From Oscheius onirici (Eukaryota; Nematoda; Chromadorea; Rhabditida; Rhabditidae): a DNA stretch of 64,000 nt. Where the stretch lies: assembly GCA_932521025.1 (NCBI GenBank), contig OW051471.1:7254001-7318000 (forward strand), in the 5' to 3' direction. Both the position numbers and the translations under genes were made by a program. The notes beneath the pieces are model-generated. The model had not been told where the DNA came from. It did not search any database and was given only the letters and a program-made list of their open reading frames with translations. Every line of letters begins with the position of its first letter. The first letter of the stretch is position 1. Shown in pieces: positions 1 to 10,802 of the stretch.

Positions 1-2813
1 ATACCAACTTCTTTCCATGTCTTCTCGGAGGTCTTTTCATGATATTGTTCTCTGCTGGCCTAAACTTAATTTAGGATCGACATTATGTCCTGCACTCACT
101 CGTCACTCATTGAGATACCAGGTAGCAGTTCAGTGCCCAGATCAATGGAGAGAATTTGAAGTGCTGTGATCCCTTGAGGCATTCCCAAGATGTAGTATAG
201 GAGAACAGGATAGACTTCTGGGAAGCTGTGGGGCATTGTGTAGCCAAGCAGTTTTTTGACATTATCAAACATCTTTCGACCCTCCTCAATAGCATTCACA
301 ATAGAAGAAAAGTTGTCATCCATGAGAATGATATCGGCTGCTTGTTTAGCGACTTCACTTCCACTGCCCATGGCGATTCCGACATTGGCCTTCTTCAGTG
401 CCGGAGCGTCATTCACTCCATCTCCTGTCATAGCAATCGACTGTCCACGTTTTTGACACTGTTCAACAATCATCAACTTCTGTTCCGGTGTGGTCCTGGC
501 AAAGACGAGATAGTCGTTGAACAAAATTGTGTTCCATTCTTCTTCCGTCAGTTTAGGGATTCGTTCCCCATGAATCACACAGCTCTTTTTCTGTTCTTCT
601 GTGATAAGGTTGATTTGGACAGCGATAGCCGAAGCTGTACTCGGATGATCACCGGTTACCATGAACACTTTTATCCCAGCCTCTTTGCAAGCACTTACTG
701 CCCCAGCTGTTTCAGTTCTAGGCGGATCCATAATTGCGCACATTCCGCAGAAGGTGAGTCCGGAAGTAGGAAAGTTCTCCTCATCAGCTTGGAATTCAAC
801 ATCGGTTCTGTCTTGAAAAAGCAGCTCAACTGATCCGATGACACGTTTTCCTTCCTCTCCGAAGGTGTCGTAGGCTCGTTGAAAATTATTGAGACGGGTT
901 TGATCCAACTCAACGATTCCCTCTTCGGAATAGATGTCCGAACACTTCTTGATCAGAATTTCCGGAGCTCCTTTCATGAACAGACGATATTCGGTCATTC
1001 CATTTCCAAGATCTTGTTCCTTGTGAATCTGCAGATGCCATTTTCTCTTCGAATTGAACGGAATTTCAAAGACAAGTTTGTGAGACGCACGATGACTATA
1101 GATGTCGAACAGACGATCACAATATTGAATCATGGCAACTTCCGAAGGACTTCCGTTGGCAGGACGAGCCTCATCAGGTTTTCTGTCAAGAGGACGATTC
1201 TCCTTATCGTTGAAGTTCGAAGCGTTGCAGACAGACATGACTGTGAGAAGACGTTGAAGGCAGTTGGCATTACCTTGAACCGGCTTCTCCATCACAATCT
1301 TTTCCGGTAATCCGGAAATTTTTCTGTCGTAGTGCCATAAATCAGTTACAGTCATGACGTTCTTTGTGAGAGTTCCAGTCTTGTCAGAAGCAATGATGTT
1401 GACCGATCCAAGAGTCTCAACGACATCGAGTCGCTTGAGATAGACGTTCTTTTTTGCCATTCTGCGCGAGACGAGAGTCAAGATAGAAGTGACCGAAGCT
1501 GGACAACCACAAGGGACCATACCGATAGCACAGACCAAGAATCCATTGGCCAGAAGACTGACAACGTTCCTCCATTTGTGAACAAAACCTCCGACGATGA
1601 AACAAACAATTCCAGTTATGCTGGCCATGATAATGAGGAACTTGACAAAACGGCCTATCTCTCGCTCCAGATTAGATCCTTTGTCCTTTTGGCCTGTCGT
1701 CATTTTCGCGATCTGTCCGATTACCTTAAACTATTAAGTAGTTTTGATGTTTTACAGAATCTTACGGTGTTGATGCCGATTCTGACAACTACGGCTACTC
1801 CGAATCCGTCGACACAAAGCGATCCATTGAAGGCAATATTTCTGGATTCAAAGACAGTAACATCACTGGCTACCGCATCAGATTGATACTCAATTGGCTC
1901 GGCTTCGCCAGTGATAGACGAAGACTCTAGCTTGAACTCGGTACATTTCTACAAGTTGAGACATTTTGAATAGTCTAGGTTAACTTACTAATACTCTACA
2001 GTCGGCCGGAACTCTATTTCCGCTTCTGATGATGATAATATCTCCAATTGTGAGATTGGGTACAGGAATGAACGAATCTTTTCCGTCTCTGATGACTTGG
2101 CAAGTTTCAGGTAAGAGATTGGAAAAGCCTTGAACTGCTTTCCTTGCTGTTCGCTCTTGCCACCAGGATATTGTGCACATGATGAATATCATCAGAAACA
2201 TTCCGATGGTGACCCACAGATTTGCCAAATTGCTAAAGTTGTGAAATATTTATCCTCTAGCAGTGCGATTACCTTGTGTCTGTGAACCATCCCACAAGTG
2301 AGAGAATTGAAGCGACTAGAAGGAGAAGCCACAGCAGGTTGAGAAACTGTTTTATAAACAAGGCCAGGTCACTGATCTCTTTGGCTTTTGGAAGGCTGTT
2401 GGGTCCGTTGATCTGAAATATAGTTGAATTAGGAAAACTAATCAAAACCATACGATTCTGGTGAGAGTCTCTCACATTTTCTCATTTCCTGTATTAAAAT
2501 TTCTCGATTCTTTGTTCGCGGAACGGTAAACGGTAAAAACTACCAGAAAAAGATCAAAAGGAACTCACTTCTTGAAGTCGAGCAACATCTTTTGAGCTGA
2601 GGCCTTCGCTCTTCATCGGATCTCGATAGTCAATGTGTGAACACGGATGATTCTGCATCATCTTATAGACATCCCAGTGATGTTCAGCGAAACTCCTAAT
2701 AACACCTTGTTCTGACGAAAATTTTACACTTACGCGCTGAGATCCTTAGAATCTGTCTTGTTCTCCTTGATGTTCACTTTGCGAAATTTGAAAAGCTCGG
2801 GTAACCATCTCAT
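1..2813 (-). CDS. P-type ATPase, Na/K-ATPase alpha-like (copy A), 3' end beyond window
   Basis: P2C-type cation ATPase of the plasma membrane. My exons (minus): 2813-2734, 2695-2569, 2412-2273, 2232-1989, 1948-1766, 1724-100, and 59 running off the left edge. Visible motifs in order: M1-M2 hydrophobic pair, actuator TGE (in SITGEAEP), phosphorylation site DKTGTLT, KGAPE in the nucleotide domain, DPPR, TGDHPST, GDGVNDAPAL hinge, then M5-M6. The catalytic cycle residues look intact. In M4 the usual VPEGL is VPCGC, so the cation-binding glutamate is absent; M6 reads SIDLGTE where classical pumps have CIDLGTD. The ATG at 2813 sits one base after a TTTTCAG acceptor with a TATA box upstream, suggesting a trans-spliced start. 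A 5' exon at 3115-3194 is an alternative. Arranged head-to-tail with copy B, so a tandem duplication. Exact ion specificity cannot be read. Confidence 0.88.
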
Positions 2814-2902
2814 TCTGAAAAAGTAGAGAATGAGTGAAAACTACAAGTTCAAACAGGTTAAATTTGCTTGACAAGCAGTCGATGTCCTGCTGCTGGAATG
2901 TA

Positions 2903-2910
2903 CTTTTATA
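2903..2910 (-). promoter_or_regulatory. TATA box of ATPase copy A
   Basis: TATAAAAG on the minus strand, 90 nt upstream of the ATG at 2813. The interval contains a T-rich acceptor but no donor, fitting an outron removed by trans-splicing. Copy B has the same arrangement. Confidence 0.5.
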
Positions 2911-3114
2911 CAAGTTCGTCACCGAGGAACCCCGCCTTACTCCTCTGGTCGAGTACTGTAGACAAACTGACCGAGAGGCCAAGATAAGAGTGAGTTCTCA
3001 CTGAGACTTTTGGGCTCGACACAGTAAAGCGAAAAATAAAACAAGAAGGGCTTCTCTTGCCAGTTTTAGTTTTCTCTTCAAGAAAACCATTCACTACGAT
3101 GTCTGTCTACTTAC

Positions 3115-3194
3115 TTCCTATGCTCTTCCTTGTCCGGTTCGAGATTTCTTTTGTGAAACAGTGGAGTTACTGTAGTCTTCACAACAACGGTCAT
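3115..3194 (-). other. possible alternative first coding exon of ATPase copy A
   Basis: An ATG at 3194 opens a frame of 26 codons starting MTVVVKTTV that ends at a GTAAGT donor (exon end 3115). Its phase joins correctly to the acceptor at 2815, which would add a short N-terminal extension. No equivalent exon is evident at copy B, and phase agreement occurs by chance one time in three, so this is only a candidate. Confidence 0.25.
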
Positions 3195-4363
3195 TTTCCC
3201 TAAATGAACCTCTTTGAAGAAAGATATGCAATGATGAAATGAAAGTGCACTAAATGGGGAGAATAATTTATTCCGACTAGTCACAAGGGGTCAGTAGTAC
3301 TAATAATTATGTTGCTGGGGGACGGCCTCCGGCAGGTACAAGATGGCACCGTGGAACTTTGGCTTCTCACTTTTTCAATCAGAGCTTCAGGTGACAGCCT
3401 CCGCGATCTCCTGAAGCTGTTGTCGCACTCAAGCGTGAGAGAAAATTATATACATTGATAAGATCAAAAAGCGGAAACGTAAAGATTTGTCAAAGGAACG
3501 GATAGGAATAGTTTCTAATTGGAGAAGCTTTTCCTGTTTTCAGTGAACAGATGCGGTTTGAGAGAAAGACGGGTGTGAACTTGTAGACTTGTGTACTTTT
3601 AACTGCAACGTCTGTTTGTCTTAGTAAATATCAGCCTGTGGCAGGGAAATATGCAATACAGGCCGTAAAATCAAGTGCAGGTACTCTTCCCAAGTAAATA
3701 AGCGGTTCCCCGTGTTCTTCATGGGAGATGTCTGGATCAGAATTGGCTCGTTGATCTCTCATCCATCAGAATGACGTAAAGACCATTTTTGGCACCGCTA
3801 TAATCAGTCCGTTTATTGCGGAGCGACCGGTCAACTCGGTCTGTGTTGAACCCGAAGTAACCTTGGTAAATATCAGTCTGTGGCAGGGTAAAGAAACGAT
3901 CACATCTAGATAAAAAATATTTGGCCATTTTGGCTGAACATTAGGAAGTAGAGATTAGCGAAGGATGTCAGACCAGTTCAGAACTGTTTTCAACTGGACC
4001 ATCACCTTATGAAAGATTATCTTATCGTTTGCTGCAAATCTCAGAACTTTTTTTTCTTTCAGACAAGTCTATATTTTACAAAATTTCGTGAACAAAGCGA
4101 TAAAGGATGGCACCGTTGATGACGCATTGTTTACTCACTCCAAAATGTTAGTGGCTGACTGGTACGGGTCACCCAGAGATCTGTACCGAAAAGAAGTCAA
4201 TGTTTGAGAAGTGCCGTGGCACTAGTGGTCGCTTGAGATAGACGGCACTAGTTGTCGCTTGAGATCGCGGCACAGAAACAAAGGAACAACAGAAAAGACA
4301 AAACCACTTATAAATTGAAAAATTCATTTTGCTTAGATTGGCATAGACAGAAAACGAACAATT
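3195..4363. other. intergenic region between the two ATPase genes, short repeats only
   Basis: No gene is supported. It holds a short direct repeat (TATCAG-C/T-CTGTGGCAGGG near 3627 and 3869) and a two-copy tandem repeat at about 4212-4268 built on GGCACTAG-T-GTCGCTTGAGAT. The 3' untranslated region of neither ATPase could be bounded; no clean AATAAA was noticed just after the copy B stop. Confidence 0.5.
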
Positions 4364-7300
4364 TCACCACTTGAAAACCCGTACTATTTTGTTTTTCGGC
4401 CAGCGACGGATACACCATTTGCGAAGCTCGTTATAGCCGAGAATGAAGACGCCGAAGCCTGCAACAATGGCCCAACATTCACCCGGAGGAGGGGAACCGC
4501 CGAGCCACTTGTTCAAACCTGAAAAATACGCTAACCTAGCTATTATGTCTACTTACCCGGTGTGTAGATGTAAAGACACAAAAGTCCAATTTCCAAAACG
4601 ACGCCTACAAGTGTTGCCTTGTTGGCAAAGACGCCATGCACAAAGATAGATTCCTTTCTTGTTCGAGCAGCCCAAACATGCCAGAACTGAATTTTTTAAA
4701 TTTATTCTTACTGATATCTCTTGTAACCTGGCCGAAAACGATTCCGATGTGCCAGGCTGAGCAAGCTTGTCTCAAAATGTGCTGCTGTTGTTCCCAGTTA
4801 TATGTGACATTGTTGCTTTCAAAATCACTTCCTCCTTCGTACCAACTCTTTTGACTGTAAAGAAGGTCCGTCGTATTTATGCCGTGCGACCTAAATCGAT
4901 AAGTTTTAGCAAAAAAAATCCTACCAAAAGACATATAGATAAGAGACGATGCAAGCAAGCGACTGCAGCTGTCCCTCGTATCCGTACCCATAGGCAATCA
5001 AAGTATTGGAAACAAGTTTCTTGTCTTTTCTCCGAGGTGGATGTTTCATTACATTGCTTTCGATTGGCTCGTTGCTCATTGCAACTCCAGGTAAAAGTTC
5101 TGTTCCGAGATCAATCGAGAGAATTTGAAGTGCTGTGATTCCTTGTGGCATACCCAAGATGTAGTAAAGGAGAACAGGATATACTTCCGGAAAGTTGTGA
5201 GGCATAGTGTAGCCCAGAAGTTTTTTGATGTTGTCGAACATAAGACGACCTTGTTCAATCGCCTTGACAATAGAAGAAAAGTTGTCATCCATGAGAATGA
5301 TATCGGCTGCTTGTTTCGCGACTTCACTTCCACTGCCCATGGCTATTCCGACATTGGCCTTCTTCAGCGCCGGAGCGTCATTCACTCCATCTCCTGTCAT
5401 AGCAATCGACTGTCCACGTTTTTGACACTGTTCGACTATCAAGAGTTTTTGTTCCGGCGTGGTTCTGGCAAAGACGAGATAGTCGTTCAGGAGGACGGAA
5501 TTCCACTCCTCTTCACTCATCAACGGAAGCTGTTCTCCTTTTATAACACAAGTCTTTTTCTGTTCATTGGTTATGAGGCCAATTTGTACTGCGATGGCCG
5601 AAGCTGTACTCGGATGATCACCAGTTACCATGAATGTTTTTATCCCGGCTTCTTTACAAGCTGTAATTGCTCCAGCTGTCTCGTCTCGAGGTGGATCCAT
5701 AATGGCGCACATCCCACAGAACATCAGTCCAGAAGTAGGAAAGTTTTCCTCGTCCGCTTTAAAGATGGTGGCGCTAGCTGATTCGAAAAGCAACTCGGCT
5801 GTACCGATCACTCGTTTTCCTTCGTCTCCGACACTATCGTAGGCGTTCTAAACATGCGATATAAACTACCCGTAAATGTAAGTAAAACCTGGAAATGTTT
5901 CAATTGTTCTTCTTTTAGTTCTGCAACGCCAGTGCTAGTGTTGATCGTAGAGCATTTCTTGATCAGAATTTCCGGAGCTCCTTTCATGAACAGACGATAT
6001 TCGGTCATTCCATTTCCAAGATCTTGTTCCTTGTGAATCTGCAGATGCCATTTCCTCTTCGAATTGAACGGAATTTCAAAGACGAGCTGAAAATAATAAT
6101 CTGGAAGATCTTAGAACTTCTAACATTGTGTCGATCTCGCAAACCATCGACATTAAAGAACTTATCGCAGTAGTTGATCATCGCCACTTCAGAAGGACTT
6201 CCGCTAGTTGGACGCGGATCAGACATTATCCTAAGATATATGTTTTATAAGAAAAAGTCATATAAGTTACAGTTCTGCTTGATCCTTGAGTTTTTGTCTA
6301 GTATCCAAAAATCGAGCAGCATTGCAGACACTCATTGTTGTCATTAGTCGTTCCAGTGCTGGCGAAAAATACTTTCCTTCTTCCTTCGTCAGACTGCCTA
6401 AATTCGTGTCTCTTCATGTCTTACAGGTTTCAAACCTGTAACTTTGTTGCCCAGATACCAAAGATCCGTTACAGTCATGAGGTTTTTGGTCAAAGTTCCA
6501 GTTTTATCTGTTGCAATGATATTCACTGCGCCCAGAGCTTCGACTACATCGAGCCTTTTCAAATACACGTTGTTTTTGGCCATTCTTCTCGAGATTAGAG
6601 TTAGAATCGAAGTGACACTCGCTGGAAGTCCTAAAATAGTTTTTGAACTTAGTGTAACTTGTTTTATACCACAAGGTACCATTCCAATAGCGCAGACCAA
6701 GAATCCGTTGGCTAACAAGCTGACGACATTTCGCCATTTGTGAACAAAACCACCAATGATAAAACATGTCAATCCAGCTGTGGTAGACGCAACTATAAGG
6801 AATTTGACAAATCTCGAGATCTGAGATTGGCTTTAGAGTGTTTTCTGCTTTTCTCAACCTCACGTTCCAGATGACTCCCCTTCTCTTTCTGGCCAGTGGT
6901 CATCGAGGCTATTTGTCCAATTATCTAAGATTTCAAATTCAGTTTATTTTGTAGTGAGACGTTACAGTGTTGACACCGATTTTTATGACGACTGCTACGG
7001 CAAATCCGTCAACACAGAGTGACCCATTAAAAGCAACATTTCTTGCATCGAAAACAGAAACTTCGGAAACGACTTCGTCGGATTGATAATCCAAAGGCTC
7101 AGGTTCTCCAGTGATTGAAGAAGTTTCAAGTTTGAACTCTGTGCATTTCTAAAAAATAATTTGCCGTTGCAGTATTTATTTGTTTCAAACGCCTTAGTTA
7201 CTCACCAATATACGACAGTCAGCTGGTACTCGATTTCCAGAGCGGATGAGGATAATATCTCCAACTGTAAGTTGAGGCACAGGAACTGGCATCTCTTCGC

Positions 7301-7909
7301 CGTCTCGGACCACCGTACAGACTTCTGGTAGCAAATGGGAAAATGCTTTCACAGTCTGTAACAATTTTGTTTGTGATTTAGATAAGCAGACCTTCCGCGC
7401 AGTCCTTTCCTGCCAGAAACTGATGGTACACATTATGAAGATCATGGTGAACATGGCGATTGTGACCCAGAGATTTGACAACTGCTTGGTGTCCACCAAG
7501 AATCCGATAAGAGAGAGAATACTGGCCATAATGAGCAGAACCCAGAGGAGGTTCAGAAATTGTTTAATAAAAAGAGAGCAGTCACTTATTTCCTTGGCTT
7601 TTGGAAGAGAATTTTCACCGTGGATCTGAAAAACTGATCGTTTTGGAAAGAATCATTCGACCTCCAGAAGACGGTTTGCATCATCTTTTGCCAAGCCGAG
7701 ACTTTTAGACGGATCACTTGAACATATTCGAGAACATGGATGGTTTTCGATAACCTTATTCAGATCCCAAGTGTGTTCGGAGAATGATCTGAAAGCAGAG
7801 AGAGTATGTAAGACAAAAGGTTTGCTTACGCGCTAAGATCTTTGGCATCGGACTTGGAATTCTTGAGATTGACTTTCTTGAACTTGAAGAGTGTTGGAAC
7901 CCAACGCAT
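4364..7909 (-). CDS. P-type ATPase, Na/K-ATPase alpha-like (copy B), complete
   Basis: Complete paralogue of copy A, about 990 codons, close to the usual alpha-subunit length. Exons (minus): 7909-7830, 7788-7662, 7625-7392, 7355-7206, 7148-6966, 6924-6859, 6820-6670, 6630-6436, 6397-6271, 6230-6125, 6086-5889, 5847-4925, 4890-4728, 4686-4557, 4518-4364. Motifs: SITGEPEP (actuator), ATDKTGTLT, KGAPEIL, DPPRDE, TGDHPST, GDGVNDAPAL; M5 keeps PHNFPEVYP; M6 SIDLGTE; M7-M10 follow, ending in basic WCIRRW and VFKW. M4 reads VPCGLPASV: the transport glutamate of VPEGL is cysteine here too, although an intron interrupts exactly that codon group. Most introns are 34-50 nt (7356-7391 is 36, 4891-4924 is 34). 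The start follows TTTTCAG-G. Several internal DNA blocks are nearly identical to copy A. Resembles the divergent nematode catp branch; ion specificity unknown. Confidence 0.9.
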
Positions 7910-7975
7910 CCTGAAAAGATGCGAGTATGGACAATCTTGAAGCTGAGTTAGAGAAGTTAGACTACTGAACCTCCA

Positions 7976-7983
7976 TTTATATA
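7976..7983 (-). promoter_or_regulatory. TATA box of ATPase copy B
   Basis: TATATAAA on the minus strand, 67 nt upstream of the ATG at 7909, followed by a short segment with a TTTTCAG acceptor directly before the start codon. Same architecture as copy A. Confidence 0.5.
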
Positions 7984-10802
7984 GGAGTCCAGCCCTCGAC
8001 TGGAGACGAGTCCTACTGTAGGGTCAATAGACTGTCGTAAGCGGTCTCTGGACCGCGGTTGGTATCGAAGTTCAGGAGTTCTGGGAAGCAATTATGACGT
8101 TTCTGTTCAGTTCAGAAACAATTTGTCTCACTTAGCCAATTATCTCACTTAGGAAATTTCAATCAGTTCACTCCATCAACCTTTAATATTTTTGTTTAAC
8201 TGCTTCATGGGCAGGATTAAATGCTCCTCAAATATAGATATTTTTTATACCCACCACTACTCTGGTTATTATTTTTTAGGAAGTTATCCTCCAAGATAAG
8301 AAGCAAGTTCTCAAAACATCAGCCTGTCTTGTTCTCATTTCGGTGCGCGGAGCCTACGTCGAAATGCCAAGCTCCTTGTTGAACTTTGCGAATAGTCTTG
8401 CACTGCAGAGACCAACACGTGAAGAACAAACTGTTCACATGCTGCTAAACATAGAGGACTCAATATTTGTCGTGTACCGAGTGCAAATGCCAGCTCTCGT
8501 TGGGTTCGCGTTGAGGACAGGAGAGGGAATACCAAAAGCCATTAATCAAACTACTGAACAAAGTTGATGGGTAAAGTTTACAAAACAGAGATGAAAAAGG
8601 GTTCACGAGATGACAGACTATTTGTATTATTATGTTTTGGGAGGGTTTAAATAGGGATACAGTCATCACAAAGAAAGCAAAGAGTTGTACTCAGCAGTGA
8701 CAAAAAACAGCTCCCTTCTTTGTCAAAAGAATAAACAGTCTCCTAATAGTCGTTCTTCAGAAACCCTTGTTATTAACTGTCATCATTCGTAGGAAGTTTC
8801 TTCATGGGCTGACATGAATCACTTTAGTTTTGTTCAACAATAAGAAGCATCAGCAGTATTTTTTACAACCCGTTAGACGACACACTATTATTTCTAGTTG
8901 ATCTTCTAGTAAAAGAGGTTGACTTTACGTTCGTTGCGTCAAAACGGGCAAACAACGATCGTCGCAGTTTGAACTCTTGACGAGAACTGAAATGTTTTGG
9001 AAGTGTTGTCTATAACAAGAGTCAAATACATGTTCAGTGTTACATGTTCAACCTTGTTATTTATTATTACATCGAATGTTTCACATTTTTTGAGTGGCAA
9101 CAGTAATAATATGTAGTCCACGTGGTCGCAGTATCCAGGCTAATTGAATGGGCTCGCAGGAGCTCGTAAAGAATGTTCAGATACAACAAAGACAAGGTTT
9201 CTTACTCAAAGTAATGTGTTTTTCACGGTCCAGAGGATACTGAAGAATCTTCTAAGGCCTCTGATCCCATAGCCCGCCCCCAGGTAAGGCGTGGCACAAT
9301 TCCCTCGGGCAGTGTCGCTGGGAGCAAGAATTTGACTCGAGACGCATTGATTTCAGTCTACATTCCATTGTTTTCTATGATTAGTTCACTGATAGTGGTT
9401 GTCGTCGTCCACAAAGTTCAAACTTTGTTGTTCCCTCACACTCAGCTGTTGCTATTTTTACGAATCCGTTGACAAGAACTCGATTAAAAGGGAAGCCATA
9501 GTCACACGCCTATCCCATTTCATCTATTCCTTTCTCTATCCAATCACAAACATACACGTTCCCATGAAATCCCGCTAGTTTAATAACATGCACTGATCCC
9601 CAGATTAGCTCCCAGATGTGTTTGGATCATAGCAACTAGGTTTCTTCCATTAGCAGACTCCTTCCTGTTACAACTTTCTCTCGGCCCTGTCGTAAATTTT
9701 CGGTGCACATGAGAGTAGGAGACTTTTCTCTGAACTCATTTGCCATCAGTTACAAATAAACTTGTTTGAATATTTGGCCGTATGAGTTATGCTGCCAAAT
9801 TGCACAAATAAGTGGATTATCCTAACCTTCAGTGAGCAGTCAGAAAACAATCTGCGTAGACGACATTTTATTTTTTCTGCGGTTTCCTTCTTGTTAATCG
9901 TATTATTGTCTTCGTACGAAAATTATTTTCTCTTTACGTTTTCTAGTATCACTTTTCAGCGGGTTCAATGCAATATTTTCACGCGACTCTTTTTCTACTT
10001 TCCATATCCGAGGTCCTCAATCCGACTGAAGGTTTGTTGCCAACCTCTTGAAATGATATTGCTTCTGGTGACTGGGACGCAACCACGACACCCGCAGTGC
10101 AATATTTGATGGATGAGTCGGCTACACGGGCGGAAGCTTCTAAAAAAAATCAGATGTCTTTTGACTAGTTTGCTAAACAAATTATGCCCAAAAATTTGCG
10201 AAATTCATAAGCTGAGTTGATCTCCTCTTTATAATTCATCATATTGTGGATGATTGCAGTAGCGCAGTCACATGTCCTCATTGGAATATCCTTCATGCAT
10301 TTCTGAGCAGATTTACAGCTATCCAATGTAAAGACAAGTTTATTGGGAATGCAGGATGCTTGTTAGGTCGATTCCTAACCTCATCTGTGTCACATTCTCA
10401 GTGAGAAATCGGATTGTGTTCCAGAGATCAGGGAACAAGCATAAAGTTTTCACAAGTTCGGTTTTCAAGAACTTTGATTTCTTTTATAAAGCTCCTGGCC
10501 TGACAGCCGATTAATTTTGTGGCGCATCGTTATTGTTAGATAGAGCGACCGCCCGCCAGCCGGCTGTCATGAACTCCTGACGGGATGCTCCGTCTTGATA
10601 AGCTATACACAGGTGTCTCTTTTTCGAGCGCCTAATTTTAGGGGGAAGTTACTTTTAACGATGTTCACGAGACCCAGCTGTTAGTGGGAGTATCCTAAAC
10701 AGAAAAGGAGAGCTTATTAAAGAACTTTAGGATTTCTCCCAAAGAAGCAACAGAATCAGCAAAGAAAATCTGTGTTAGAGGCGGCTGATCCTAAAAGACG
10801 AC
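7984..10802. other. 2.8 kb without a recognisable gene
   Basis: Open frames here are short, lack flanking splice signals and resemble no family I know. It must contain the promoter sides of ATPase copy B (minus) and of the channel gene (plus). No RNA gene was recognised. Confidence 0.4.

Noticed and set aside
228-833. Long plus-strand open frame of 201 codons
   Set aside because: It is the complement of the ATPase copy A catalytic exon; the same shadow frame recurs opposite copy B at 5125-5781.
4605-4997. Minus-strand frame starting MPMGTDTRD as a separate gene
   Set aside because: Its middle part is exon 4728-4890 of ATPase copy B; the start lies in the previous exon in another frame.
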